The position numbers and the translations under genes were made by a program. From the NCBI GenBank assembly GCA_945902805.1, contig CAMDMZ010000003.1, positions 99,035-163,034 on the forward strand: a stretch of 64,000 bases of DNA, read 5' to 3'. This DNA comes from Propionivibrio dicarboxylicus. GTDB lineage: Bacteria > Pseudomonadota > Gammaproteobacteria > Burkholderiales > Rhodocyclaceae. The notes under the pieces were generated by a model that saw only the letters and a list, made by a program, of their open reading frames with translations, ran no database searches and was not told the DNA's origin. This document shows positions 1-8,075 of the stretch, piece by piece (position 1 is the stretch's first letter; each line of letters opens with the position of its first letter).

Positions 1-36
1 TAGGGTTTTGTCGAATTGCTTTGCGATATCGGTCAT
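1..36 (-). CDS. Start of an unknown prophage protein, cut by the window edge
   Basis: An ATG at 36-34 opens a frame that runs off the left edge and gives only twelve residues (MTDIAKQFDKTL). An AGGAGC ribosome site sits seven bases upstream, and the stop codon of the preceding gene ends at position 39, so it is the next gene in the same minus-strand run. In many tailed phages a portal or other structural gene follows the terminase, but too little is visible to assign this one. Confidence 0.55.
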   Translation of the reverse strand, partial: MTDIAKQFDKTL

Positions 37-38
37 GG

Positions 39-500
39 TTATTGCTCCTGATTGTGGGCGAACGTATACGCCGCCGCGGTCAAAATATCGCGCGCGTCGC
101 ACGCTTCCTGCGCGATGAGCCCTTTCATCGTCGCCGCTTCCCGGGCGATCGTGCCGAGGCTCCCGTCGATCTTGTTGTTCGTCGTTTTTTCAATTTCGAC
201 GATTTGCTCGACGATTGCCTCTGTCATCTTTTTATCGAGGTCGAACGCGGCTTTATTGACTGCGCCGGGAAACATCTTCACGAAACCGTCGAGCGCGTCG
301 GCGAGTGCCTTTGTCCGGCGAGCGTTGTCGGCAATCGTGATTTCCAGCGACGACAATTTGACGTCGAGCGTTTTGCCGATACGCTTTTCCGCGGCTTCGA
401 TATCGTGCCATCCCGGGGAGTTATGACCGCCGCCGTGCATCGCGTTAAGTTCAAAGCGAAGCGAATTGATGCGTTCTTCGAGGTGTTCGATCGTGCTCAT
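39..500 (-). CDS. Hypothetical prophage protein, 153 aa
   Basis: I do not recognise this protein. It is a 153-residue, charged and probably helical protein without membrane segments, signal peptide or cysteine motif. Its first four bases overlap the end of the upstream 223-residue gene (ATGA, 497-500), so the two are probably translationally coupled, and the next gene starts two bases after its stop. It lies downstream of the terminase genes, where phage head genes often occur, but no head-protein signature is evident. The alternating acidic and basic heptad-like stretches could form a coiled coil; that is inference only. Confidence 0.7.
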   Translation of the reverse strand: MSTIEHLEERINSLRFELNAMHGGGHNSPGWHDIEAAEKRIGKTLDVKLSSLEITIADNARRTKALADALDGFVKMFPGAVNKAAFDLDKKMTEAIVEQIVEIEKTTNNKIDGSLGTIAREAATMKGLIAQEACDARDILTAAAYTFAHNQEQ

Positions 501-1168
501 TTCAAGCCCTCCATCCTGATGCGGCGTTTCGTTTCAATGAAGCGAGCGCGGCGAGCGTCGCGCGCCGCGTCTTTTTTCCCGGCGACATAAGAAAGGAGTC
601 GGCGCGAGCGGTCATCGAACGCGGGATTCTCGGCGCATTGGCGATAAAGCTCGCCGATGTTGCTATGCAAGGCGATCGCCGCGGTGTCGCCGAGGTGTTT
701 ATGCTTGTCGGTAGCATTGGCGAGCGCGCTCAATGCGTGCGAGGCATGGCGGCGGATTTCGTCGCTCGGGTTCGGGATTGCTCCCGCCCGGATTCCCGCA
801 AGCATCTTGCGCGCGAGCGTTTGAAAATGCTCGGGCAGGGCGACAGGCATCGCGCCGCGCCCTTCAAGATGATCGGCGAGGTCGAGCCATGCCGTCGCCG
901 TCTTATGCGCGTCGGCGAGGATCGTTCGCGCCGCGTCGCGCGACTTGAACATTTCCGATTTAATCGCGCTCGCGGCGCGGAAAACGTCGCCGGAATGCTT
1001 GCACGCATCGCGCTCGTCGAGCATTTGCGCCAAAATATCCCCTGTGCTCGCGCTATGCGACGGGGAGCGCGCGACCTTGACCAATAGCACGCGCGAATCG
1101 ACGAGCGATATCGCCGCCTTGAGCTTAAATTCGCTTTGCCTTATTGCTGAATGAACCGTTTGCATCAT
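497..1168 (-). CDS. Hypothetical prophage protein, 223 aa
   Basis: Unrecognised soluble protein of 223 residues, rich in alanine, arginine and histidine, with an arginine/lysine-rich C-terminus that could bind nucleic acid (inference). An AGGAAG ribosome site precedes two consecutive ATG codons (1168 and 1165), so the first was chosen. It starts 57 bases after the terminase stop and overlaps the next gene by ATGA. There is no signal peptide or membrane segment. Confidence 0.7.
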   Translation of the reverse strand: MMQTVHSAIRQSEFKLKAAISLVDSRVLLVKVARSPSHSASTGDILAQMLDERDACKHSGDVFRAASAIKSEMFKSRDAARTILADAHKTATAWLDLADHLEGRGAMPVALPEHFQTLARKMLAGIRAGAIPNPSDEIRRHASHALSALANATDKHKHLGDTAAIALHSNIGELYRQCAENPAFDDRSRRLLSYVAGKKDAARDARRARFIETKRRIRMEGLK

Positions 1169-1225
1169 TTGCTTCCTTTCGACTGAAAGTTGCCGGGGCG
1201 CGACGGCGCTCGGCGGGTTGTGACG

Positions 1226-2941
1226 TCATCCGATCATCGCGGCGACGTCGAAAAGCGTGTGCTCCTTTGTTGCATGAAGGGCGAGCGCCGAAAGCGCCGC
1301 CATAATTCCATCGATCTTGAGTTCGCCCGTTCCCGATCCCGCGGCGTCGCGCTTGCTAAAGCGGCGACCGTTCCCCGCATCCTCGACGAGCAGGTTCGCC
1401 ACGTTGAACGCGAGGAGCGGCGACGGCACGCGACAGATGCGCCGGTCGGCGGCGTATGCCTCGAGATCGGCGAGCGCCGCGGTGAGCGTCCATCCCTGTT
1501 TGACTTCGGCGAACTCCCCGGCGACCGCTTGCCGAAAGCTCGGCACGAATCCCGCCGAGCCGAAGGCGTCGCCGCCGAAAACGAGCGTCGCGAAGCCGTG
1601 ACGGTTTCGCAGATCGTTCGCGTCTTGAAAGATGACGCCGGTCATCGCCACGGCGGTTTCATGTATGACGAGCTCGCCTTCGGCGCGCGCCTTGTCGTAA
1701 ACCGACTTGAGCGCCGCCCCCGCGCGGTCATAGCCGAGTTGCGTCAAATGCTGTTTGACCGAAAAGCAAATGCGCCCCGCGGCATCCTTCCAACAAAGGG
1801 CGACCGCGAACGGATCGGAAACGCCGCCCGGGTCGAACGCACAAACGAGGAATTGCACGTCGGAGGGCGGGAGCCTCGGGCAAGCCTCGAACTCGCCCCA
1901 TCGCTCTTGAAACACGAGGTCGCCGACATTCTTGCGATCGGCGGGTTCGATGCCGAGACGTTGCGACAGGAAAAGCGCGAGGGCGTGCGGATCGTCGCCG
2001 CGGATCGCTTCGCGGTATTCCCGCACCATTTCATCAGCGAGCATCGTGCCGACGTCGCCCGGGGTGCGCTTGAGGCTTGGCATTCCCCAAAACCAATTCG
2101 ACGAATTGCTGAGGTCGATCTCGGGATATTGTTTGAGCGGCGGCTCGAATATGACCGGGAAAAACGACGGGTCGTCGATCTCGCCGTCGCGCACCTTGCG
2201 CGCAAGCTCGAGGGTTTGGGTATAGATGCCGCTCGCCGTCGCCGGGGGCGCGGTTGTAATTGCGATCTCGAGCGCCTCGACCCCGGCGTTCGCTTGTCCG
2301 CGGCGTAACTGGTCGATGACTTGGTTCGCCTGACGGCATTCGAGTGCCATCAGGTGCAGTTCGTCATAAATGCAAAGCAACGGGCGCAAGCCGACTGCCT
2401 GTTCGAGCGAGGCGACGCGAACGGCGATATCGATGCCGCTCGCGACGTGCGTGATCGTGCGATTGACCGCCTTCGAGCGGAATTGGTCGCGGATATGCGG
2501 GTCATTGAGAATCGCTTGCTCGACGTGACCGAAAACGATGTTCGAGGTCGCGATCGACGGGCTCATGACGATAATCAAGCCGCGATAACCGACGCCCCGG
2601 GCGACGCAATCCATCAGGAAGCCGAGCGCGATCGCCGCGGTCATGGTCGATTTGCTCGAACCCTTGCCAACTTTGAGGAAGGCGCGCCGCACGCGGCGAT
2701 TACCTTGCGCGTCGGTATTTCCGAACAGGTAGCGCAAATAATCGCGTTGCCACGGCAACATGACTTCATGAAGTCGCCGCCCCGCGAATTCGCCTTGCGT
2801 GAGGAGGAATTGCCCGACGACGCTCGCCATCAGTTCGCCGCGCCCCGCGGGATCGCTCGTCGCCGGGATTAGGTCGAGGGCGGTCGTCGCCTCGAACCAT
2901 TGCGGATTGCGGGGAGTGTCGATCGGACGGGCGAACGTCAT
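1226..2941 (-). CDS. Phage terminase large subunit (TerL)
   Basis: This is the ATPase-nuclease motor that packages phage DNA into proheads. A P-loop is visible at about residues 92-99 (GKGSSKST) with a Walker B-like IYDELH near residue 191. The C-terminal half has a nuclease-like FDPGG motif and a final conserved aspartate in KIDGIMAAL. At 571 residues it is a normal length. The start at 2941 is preferred over an in-frame start at 2971 because it gives an ATGA overlap with the small-subunit gene upstream. The neighbours (P27-type small subunit, HNH endonuclease) are the expected packaging module. The assignment is from motifs and order, not a database search. Confidence 0.93.
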   Translation of the reverse strand: MTFARPIDTPRNPQWFEATTALDLIPATSDPAGRGELMASVVGQFLLTQGEFAGRRLHEVMLPWQRDYLRYLFGNTDAQGNRRVRRAFLKVGKGSSKSTMTAAIALGFLMDCVARGVGYRGLIIVMSPSIATSNIVFGHVEQAILNDPHIRDQFRSKAVNRTITHVASGIDIAVRVASLEQAVGLRPLLCIYDELHLMALECRQANQVIDQLRRGQANAGVEALEIAITTAPPATASGIYTQTLELARKVRDGEIDDPSFFPVIFEPPLKQYPEIDLSNSSNWFWGMPSLKRTPGDVGTMLADEMVREYREAIRGDDPHALALFLSQRLGIEPADRKNVGDLVFQERWGEFEACPRLPPSDVQFLVCAFDPGGVSDPFAVALCWKDAAGRICFSVKQHLTQLGYDRAGAALKSVYDKARAEGELVIHETAVAMTGVIFQDANDLRNRHGFATLVFGGDAFGSAGFVPSFRQAVAGEFAEVKQGWTLTAALADLEAYAADRRICRVPSPLLAFNVANLLVEDAGNGRRFSKRDAAGSGTGELKIDGIMAALSALALHATKEHTLFDVAAMIG

Positions 2942-3375
2942 GCCGACGCGCCTTTTAACGCCTGATGCCACGGCGACGCCTCGACGGTTGCCTCATGGTC
3001 GCCGCTTGGCTTCGAGGCGGCGATCGAGTCGCGCGCGTGTTTGGTTATCCCGAGCGCCGAGGCTTGCGCGGCGACCAATCGAACCGCCTTCCCGAGCACG
3101 AGCGCCGCGGGAGCCTGTTCGCCGGTTGCGGTGAAAGCGCCGAATTCGTTGATTGCGCGCGCCGCTTCCCGGGCAAGATGCACCGCATGAAAATATGATT
3201 CGATCGTCGGGAGCAATTCGGGCTTATAGATGCCCGACTTTTGAAAGCCGCGGATCAATGTGTCGAATTCAGGTTTCAAATTCGGATGAATCGACTCGGG
3301 CATTTTGACCGCCCGGGGTTTGATCGAGGTCGCCGCCAATGTGAGCGCGCCGCGCTCGCCTTTGATCTTGGTCAT
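2938..3375 (-). CDS. Phage terminase small subunit, P27 family
   Basis: A 145-residue protein that would recognise the packaging site and load TerL. It has the layout of P27-family small subunits: a short basic N-terminus, a helical core beginning near the HPNLKPEF segment, and a low-complexity C-terminus. It sits between an HNH endonuclease and TerL, the usual HNH-TerS-TerL order of many cos-type phages. It overlaps both neighbours by four bases (3372-3375 and 2938-2941), indicating one translationally coupled unit. Family assignment rests on size, pattern and context. Confidence 0.85.
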   Translation of the reverse strand: MTKIKGERGALTLAATSIKPRAVKMPESIHPNLKPEFDTLIRGFQKSGIYKPELLPTIESYFHAVHLAREAARAINEFGAFTATGEQAPAALVLGKAVRLVAAQASALGITKHARDSIAASKPSGDHEATVEASPWHQALKGASA

Positions 3376-3851
3376 GATTGATCGCCTTTCGATTGATCTA
3401 GGTCAAAACGCGCCTTTAGACGCGCCGCCAATGCTTGAGCAGAGTCAAGGGGTATTAACGAATCCGGCTTCGGAATATGTTTCGAGCCCATAGGCGCGCT
3501 TGCGCCCGATCGACCCGGATTTGCCAAACGCCCCCCCTCCCCATCGCTCGACGCCACCCTTGCCCCAAGAAAACCCGAGCGATAACGTCGGGTATTCGAT
3601 CCGTCGAGGCGCGCATCGACGAGGAGCGTCTTGCGCGAGTGGCACGAATGGCACATAGCCACCCACCGGCTCGCATCCCAAAAGCGAGAAAGCCAATCGC
3701 CCGAATGACCGGCAGCATGATCGACGGTGTTCGCCGCCTTGCCACAATGCGCGCAATAGGGGTGAGCCTTGAGGAAGGCGCGACGCGCGAGCTTCCATCG
3801 CGGGGAGCGATACAGTTCGAGACGTTGCGCCTTTGGGCTCATCGGTTGCAT
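3372..3851 (-). CDS. HNH endonuclease of the packaging module
   Basis: A 159-residue HNH nuclease. Paired cysteines (CAHC near residue 33), the catalytic-type histidine region NTVDHAAGH and a second cysteine pair (CHSCHSRKT) form the zinc-stabilised HNH fold. HNH proteins next to terminases are required for cos cleavage in several tailed phages (family knowledge). The C-terminal 70 residues are low complexity. A second ATG four codons into the frame (3842) is also possible, and neither has a strong ribosome site. Upstream lies the palindrome-rich gap that probably carries the control region for this operon. Confidence 0.88.
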   Translation of the reverse strand: MQPMSPKAQRLELYRSPRWKLARRAFLKAHPYCAHCGKAANTVDHAAGHSGDWLSRFWDASRWVAMCHSCHSRKTLLVDARLDGSNTRRYRSGFLGARVASSDGEGGRLANPGRSGASAPMGSKHIPKPDSLIPLDSAQALAARLKARFDLDQSKGDQS

Positions 3852-3873
3852 GATTGAATGATGAAAGGCGTTT

Positions 3874-3909
3874 CGCTATTTGGTGAAGGCGCTATTTCGC
3901 CAAATAGCG
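3874..3909. repeat. Inverted repeat CGCTATTTGG...CCAAATAGCG
   Basis: Ten-base arms at 3874-3883 and 3900-3909, with a further overlapping pairing of CGCTATTT (3890-3897) with AAATAGCG (3902-3909). It lies just upstream of the HNH-TerS-TerL operon, so an operator role is plausible. The same CTATTTG word recurs at 4404-4410 and at 12505-12527. Confidence 0.7.
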
Positions 3910-3923
3910 GTTTCGTCAAACAG

Positions 3924-4027
3924 GGTCGCCGAGGCAGTTTGAGCAGTAGGTCGCCGCGAGTTTGTTACGAGATCGTGAAACAGGGTCGCCGAGGCGGGGC
4001 GCTTTGCTCAGTAGGTCGCCGGTCGCC
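3924..4027. repeat. Iteron-like GGTCGCC direct repeats, cluster 1
   Basis: Five GGTCGCC copies start at 3924, 3949, 3984, 4014 and 4021. Copies 1 and 2 are 25 bases apart and copies 3 and 4 are 30 apart, and each pair shares the flanks CAGGGTCGCCGAGGC and CAGTAGGTCGCCG. The layout resembles iterons or an operator array upstream of the terminase operon. Function is inference. Confidence 0.75.
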
Positions 4028-4048
4028 GGTCGTTTTCGAGCAAAGTTA

Positions 4049-4087
4049 ATTGGTCATGCCTTAAGGGAGGATGACCGGATGACCAAT
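4049..4087. repeat. Inverted repeat ATTGGTCAT...ATGACCAAT
   Basis: Nine-base perfect arms at 4049-4057 and 4079-4087 with a further ATGACC inside the loop. More GGTCAT/ATGACC words follow near 4183-4198, 4206-4212 and 4261-4268, making a second family of inverted words distinct from the ATGGTGCATT hairpins further right. Confidence 0.6.
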
Positions 4088-4110
4088 ACTTTTGACCCTC
4101 GAAAGCGGCG

Positions 4111-4144
4111 CGCAGGGAGAGAGATTGAAATCTCTCTCCCTGCG
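4111..4144. repeat. 34-bp near-perfect palindrome
   Basis: Sixteen-base arms (4111-4126 and 4129-4144) around a two-base centre; the outer part reads CGCAGGGAGAGAGATT. It is flanked on both sides by GGTCAT/ATGACC inverted words. The same design, a purine-rich palindrome between inverted words, recurs at 4542-4564. Confidence 0.75.
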
Positions 4145-4425
4145 ACGACTGCCGCTGTTCTCGTTTGGGTTGCGAAGCGAACCGGTCATCCGGTCATATC
4201 CGCACCATGACCAATTCAAACCCGCACCAATTGGGCGTTTGCGGCGATTTGTTGCCGAACTGGTCATGATTGACGCCATGCCCAGTTCGGCTTTGAGCGG
4301 CGACTTATTGCCCATCGGTAAAAACGAGCCATTTATCGTCGAACGGTTTGAAGTATTGGTCGCGGAGGCGATCGCGAATAATCGACCCGAGGCGATGCCC
4401 GTCAAATAGCGGTTTCGTCAAACAG

Positions 4426-4457
4426 GGTCGCCGAGGCGGTTTGAGCAGTAGGTCGCC
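4426..4457. repeat. Iteron-like GGTCGCC direct repeats, cluster 2
   Basis: Two GGTCGCC copies (4426 and 4451) 25 bases apart, in a segment of about 56 bases (4404-4459) that matches 3902-3957 at all but a few positions. The repeated unit carries CAAATAGCGGTTTCGTCAAA at its left end. Confidence 0.75.
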
Positions 4458-4474
4458 GCTCGTTTTTAGGGGGG

Positions 4475-4524
4475 GAGGAGATGGTGCATTCCCTAAGGAA
4501 AACGAGAAAATGCACCATCTCCTC
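4475..4524. repeat. Hairpin with 16-bp arms, ATGGTGCATT family
   Basis: Arms 4475-4490 and 4509-4524 (GAGGAGATGGTGCATT and its complement) with an 18-base loop. First of three hairpins sharing the AGATGGTGCATT arm. Confidence 0.8.
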
Positions 4525-4596
4525 AATCGACCATCGAGGGGGAGAGAAACAAAGTTTCTCTCTCCCCGACGATGGGGATTTCGCATTGCCGCGGTG

Positions 4597-4635
4597 AGAT
4601 GGTGCATTGGTGCATTTTTAACGAATGCACCATCT
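4597..4635. repeat. Hairpin with 12-bp arms, ATGGTGCATT family
   Basis: Arms 4597-4608 and 4624-4635 (AGATGGTGCATT and its complement) with a 15-base loop that contains another GGTGCATT word. Confidence 0.8.
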
Positions 4636-4671
4636 TTTCCGCTCAACCATGCGGGTTTGCGAAGATTTTGC

Positions 4672-4707
4672 CGAGATGGTGCATTATTTTGAAAATGCAC
4701 CATCTCG
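4672..4707. repeat. Hairpin with 14-bp arms across a stop codon
   Basis: Perfect arms 4672-4685 and 4694-4707 (CGAGATGGTGCATT and its complement) with an eight-base loop. The TAA of the 147-residue gene (4684-4686) lies where the left arm meets the loop, so the last codons are written by the repeat. The structure may protect or end the transcript, but no T-run follows. Confidence 0.8.
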
Positions 4708-5127
4708 TTTCTTCGCGGCGACGGTCTTTGCTTTCGGGAGCGTGCCGTGCGGCGTGCCTCGCAATGTTTCGATCCGTGCCTTGTGTTCCTCCCACGCCTT
4801 TTGAAATTCTCCGCACATTTGCGCGAGGCTTACGCAAAAATATTCATTAACCCATGCTTTATCGCCGCTCAACATGAAATCAGGAATTGCGCCGTCGTTG
4901 ATGAGGGCGCGCCAGCTTTCGCGATCGAGCCCGATAGCGACGTCCGATTCGTCGCCGAAGTTTTTAGAATTGGGGAGCGCGATGATCGCGCTCGATCCTT
5001 CGGCGATATCTTGCCTCCGCCAATTGTTGAGATGGTGCGCGAATCGATCTAGGGTGTAGGGGTCGTGATGCCATACGCCGAGGGTTGCGACTTGCGCGAT
5101 TGATTGGGGAACACTTGTTTCTTTCAT
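4684..5127 (-). CDS. Hypothetical prophage protein, 147 aa
   Basis: Unrecognised soluble protein of 147 residues. The start at 5127 (MKETSVPQ) is chosen because it overlaps the stop of the upstream polymerase-primase gene by ATGA and has an AGAGGCG ribosome site; an in-frame start at 5169 would overlap far more. The sequence has a WHHDPYTLDRF segment near residue 20 and a basic C-terminus. The last six codons lie inside a hairpin repeat, which suggests the repeat was added to, or constrains, the gene end. No domain is identifiable by eye. Confidence 0.7.
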   Translation of the reverse strand: MKETSVPQSIAQVATLGVWHHDPYTLDRFAHHLNNWRRQDIAEGSSAIIALPNSKNFGDESDVAIGLDRESWRALINDGAIPDFMLSGDKAWVNEYFCVSLAQMCGEFQKAWEEHKARIETLRGTPHGTLPKAKTVAAKKRDGAFSK

Positions 5128-8075
5128 GATTGCGCCTCTTGTGAGTTGTGGAATTGATAAACCGCCCAATCGTTGCCGAGCGGGGTGCAGCGTTGCTCAA
5201 TGAACCGTTTGCGGGTAAGGGTTGCGGTTTCGCGGTTTGCCCCGACGGTGACGCCCTTGGGCGTGCTCTTGAAACTCGCGATCGGGTATAGCGCAGCATC
5301 GGCATAATCCCCAAGATCGACGGCGACCTTCTTTGCGTCGCCTAGCTTGACCATCACGCCGAGCGCGTCCGGGTGTAGTTCGCGGAAATGTGCCTCATAA
5401 GCGGCGACGCCTTCCTCGATCTGCCGGTCGGCATTGCTCGCCTTGATGACCGCCGCCGCTTCCTCGCGATCTTCCGCGGTGAGGATTTCAGGCTCGACGA
5501 CGATCGATCGTTGCTCAACAATGTCGCCGTGACGGTTCGGGCGGTTTTCGACGATCGTTGCGACGTTGCGAAATGCGATTTCCTGATAATCGCGGTCGTT
5601 GCGGATTTTCTCTGTTTGCATGATCCGCAAGTCGGGTAAATCCTTATCGACCCGGAAAAACGCCGTTCCGTTCGCGTCGCCTTCCATCGCTCCCGCACCG
5701 CGGAACGAAAAGTTGTCCCCGGTCGCCGCCGCCGCTTTGCTAACGTGACCGATAACCCAAACCGAGCAAAGGCGTTTTTCGTAAAGCTCAACCTTGAGCG
5801 CCGCCAAAACCCGCGATTGCTGCGCGTTGTCGTTTTCGCTTTCGATCTCGAACGAGGCGGCATGGGTGTCAAAAACGATCAGGGGCGGTTCGTTATGGGG
5901 CGGCAATGCCTCAATCAAGCGAACGACCTCGGCGACCAGTTGCGCGACCGGCAAACGGCGCGCCGGGGCGACCTTGATCGAGTCGTTCGCCGCTTTCGGA
6001 TCGATGCCGCGGTGGATCAGTTGCGCCCGGATCGAGCGGCGAATTTGCCCTTCTGCTTCGGTGACGTAAATCACGGGGCGAGGGTAACGGGTGTGAATCC
6101 TCCCGTCGTTAAAAGTTGCCAATCCCGCAACGCATAAAACGAGCGGGGCGAGGTTCGTCGATTTGCCGATACCGTGCCGACCGGCGACCGCCCAAACGCC
6201 CTCGTCGATAAATCCTTCGATGACCCAATCCGCCGCGGGAGTCTCATCGAATGCGTTTTCGATAAATGTCATTCGCGGGGCGGCGACCATTTGTCGATCG
6301 CCCCGCGACTTTGGGTCGAATACCTCGCCGGTCGCGTTGTCGATGACGACGCCGCCCTCGAATCGTTCGCCGCGCGCCCGATAGATCGCCTCAAGGTCGA
6401 ACCCTGCGAACGACGTTCCGGGCATCGTCGGCGGCGGCACGTCGAAACCCTTTTCCTTGAGCCATTGCCAAACGGAAAGCGAACGAAACTCGGCGCATGA
6501 TCCATGATGGCAACGAAACTTCCAATCGCCGGTCGCCTCGATGAATATTCCCGCGCCGTCGTCGTCGATCTGGTCGGTATGCGCGAGATAGTTCGGGCAT
6601 TGCACCTCGACCCATCCCGACGCGCGCCGCTTTCGCAACGTGCCGAGCTCATCGAACGCCCGGGCGACAGGATGCGCCACGGCGTCGCCGCCGACGAGCT
6701 CGCCGCGGAGGTCGATCGCCTTCGCCGCTTCCTCGAGATTTTCGATCCCGAGCCATGCGGCGAGCTCGTCGGGTGAATATTTGTTATCCGGTTTCCAATA
6801 TTCGAGCCGCACCGGAAAACCCTCGTCGCCGAAGGCTTCCAAATGCTTCGCCTTGACGTTTGCGCCAAACGGCAAGCGGAAAACTCTATTCAGTCCGCCC
6901 GATCCGGGCTCGTTGAATCCCTGTTCGATCGACGCGTCGATAATCGCTTGCGCTTGCGCCGATTCGGTCAAGGGTTCGGCGAGACGGTAGAAAAACTGCC
7001 GGTTGCCCGGCGACGACTCGAGGATCATTGTCGGTTCGCCGAAACCGCGTTCCCGCGGATCGCCGACCTTCGTTCCGACGTCATCGAACAGGAAGCCATA
7101 AGTCGCCGTCACGTTGTAGCTCGAGCGGTGATATACGCCATCGGCGTCGGGCGCATGGGTCGAGATCGAGGCGTAAGTCGCGACGCCACGGCAATCGCCC
7201 TCGACCGCCTTCGCGTTGTAGCGCATCGCGCCGCCGCCCCATTGATCTTGCACGCGGGAGCCGACGACGTAAGCCTCGGGCAAAGCGTCGCCGAAGATAA
7301 CCTCGAGCGCGTCACGATTGCAGGAAGGGGGTTTACCGGCGTTTACAGCCTCGCCACGCGCTTTTTTCGGGGCGGGTGAGGGTTCGGCATCCTCCGACGC
7401 CTTTTTCGCCGTTGTAGCCCTCTGGATTTCATGATAGCCGCCATCAATCGATGCGCCCGAAATAATAGGCGTCGCCGTCTTGTCGAGAATGGTGCGGATT
7501 TCGTCAAGGTAGCGATCGACGTCGAGATCGTCAGGAATGCCCGTCGAGATATCGACGATCGGCTTGCACCCTTTGTGCACTCGTTTCGCCGGGGCTTTTC
7601 CCGTCGGCGGGATCGTGATTTCGGGCGCGGCGGCGTCGGTCGAGTAATAGACGCGCATTACGTTGCCCATATCGACGCCGCCGACAAGGTGCGTCCCGTT
7701 CGTTGTCGCCACGGTACAAAACGCCCCCATGTCGCCGCGCGCGATCGCGTCGGCGACCGTTTGTTCGATCGGCGTTCCCGCCCGATCAGATTCGAGGATC
7801 GCTTGCGGCACGATGAGGCGGTTCGGGTTCGATTCGAGGTTGCGCTCCGGATTGAGCGAGCCTTTTCCCTTGACCTTGCCGTTCGCGAGAATCGCCTGAT
7901 ACGTGTTGACGTTGAGTCGCCGGTAATGCTCGACCTTTGTCGTCTCGAATTCGAGCCCGAAATCATCTTCGATCGATTTGATCGCGGCGGCGACGCGCTC
8001 CTCGTCTCCCGGTGCAATGGCGATTAGCATGCCGTCGGTATTCATTGAAGCGATGAATGTCTGTTCGTGAGTCAT
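5124..8075 (-). CDS. C-terminal half of a B-family DNA polymerase fused to primase and AAA helicase
   Basis: A 983-residue fusion. Residues 1-205 are the C-terminal part of a phage B-family polymerase: motif C (MNTDGM, residues 11-16) and a thumb with KVKGKG near 67-72 and RVYYST near 141. Residues 255-410 resemble a RepB-type primase (FLFDDVGTK near 328, ESSPGNRQFF near 353, LNRVFRLPFG near 395). A cysteine/histidine cluster follows (C493, then HHGSC near 523-527). Residues 600-770 form a RepA-like AAA ATPase with Walker A GRHGIGKST (632-640) and Walker B LIVFDTHA. The start at 8075 overlaps the upstream gene by ATGA and follows AAGGGG. It must work with the 8072-10276 product, which has polymerase motifs A and B but no motif C. 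Domain calls are by eye. Confidence 0.85.
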   Translation of the reverse strand: MTHEQTFIASMNTDGMLIAIAPGDEERVAAAIKSIEDDFGLEFETTKVEHYRRLNVNTYQAILANGKVKGKGSLNPERNLESNPNRLIVPQAILESDRAGTPIEQTVADAIARGDMGAFCTVATTNGTHLVGGVDMGNVMRVYYSTDAAAPEITIPPTGKAPAKRVHKGCKPIVDISTGIPDDLDVDRYLDEIRTILDKTATPIISGASIDGGYHEIQRATTAKKASEDAEPSPAPKKARGEAVNAGKPPSCNRDALEVIFGDALPEAYVVGSRVQDQWGGGAMRYNAKAVEGDCRGVATYASISTHAPDADGVYHRSSYNVTATYGFLFDDVGTKVGDPRERGFGEPTMILESSPGNRQFFYRLAEPLTESAQAQAIIDASIEQGFNEPGSGGLNRVFRLPFGANVKAKHLEAFGDEGFPVRLEYWKPDNKYSPDELAAWLGIENLEEAAKAIDLRGELVGGDAVAHPVARAFDELGTLRKRRASGWVEVQCPNYLAHTDQIDDDGAGIFIEATGDWKFRCHHGSCAEFRSLSVWQWLKEKGFDVPPPTMPGTSFAGFDLEAIYRARGERFEGGVVIDNATGEVFDPKSRGDRQMVAAPRMTFIENAFDETPAADWVIEGFIDEGVWAVAGRHGIGKSTNLAPLVLCVAGLATFNDGRIHTRYPRPVIYVTEAEGQIRRSIRAQLIHRGIDPKAANDSIKVAPARRLPVAQLVAEVVRLIEALPPHNEPPLIVFDTHAASFEIESENDNAQQSRVLAALKVELYEKRLCSVWVIGHVSKAAAATGDNFSFRGAGAMEGDANGTAFFRVDKDLPDLRIMQTEKIRNDRDYQEIAFRNVATIVENRPNRHGDIVEQRSIVVEPEILTAEDREEAAAVIKASNADRQIEEGVAAYEAHFRELHPDALGVMVKLGDAKKVAVDLGDYADAALYPIASFKSTPKGVTVGANRETATLTRKRFIEQRCTPLGNDWAVYQFHNSQEAQS

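Larger units (their letters stand above)
3852..4683. other. Palindrome- and repeat-rich intergenic region of the prophage
   Basis: About 830 bases without a convincing gene, between the packaging and replication modules. It contains seven GGTCGCC direct repeats, three large hairpins built on ATGGTGCATT, a second set built on GGTCAT/ATGACC, and two purine-rich palindromes. Several open frames exist on both strands, but they read through the hairpins and give protein-unlike repeats. The only stretches that look somewhat protein-like are 4266-4409 on plus and 4305-4400 on minus. The region could be an origin of replication, an operator array or a transcript with strong secondary structure. Confidence 0.7.

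Noticed and set aside
1190..2308. Long plus-strand open frame opposite the terminase
   Set aside because: It is the antisense shadow of TerL, which has clear motifs. High-GC antisense frames of this kind occur opposite most genes here.
4092..4409. Plus-strand open frame of 105 codons in the same region
   Set aside because: It crosses the 34-bp palindrome, lacks a ribosome site and would be the only plus-strand gene in the prophage part. A shorter start at 4266 cannot be excluded but is unsupported.
3924..4457. CRISPR array
   Set aside because: The repeated units are few, short and irregularly spaced, with no cas genes and related flanks rather than unique spacers.
4305..4703. Minus-strand open frame of 132 codons across the palindromic region
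   Set aside because: Most of it is translation of hairpin arms (repeated MVHF/CIF-like words), and it overlaps the end of the 147-aa gene. Only its last 30 codons look protein-like, so no gene was called.
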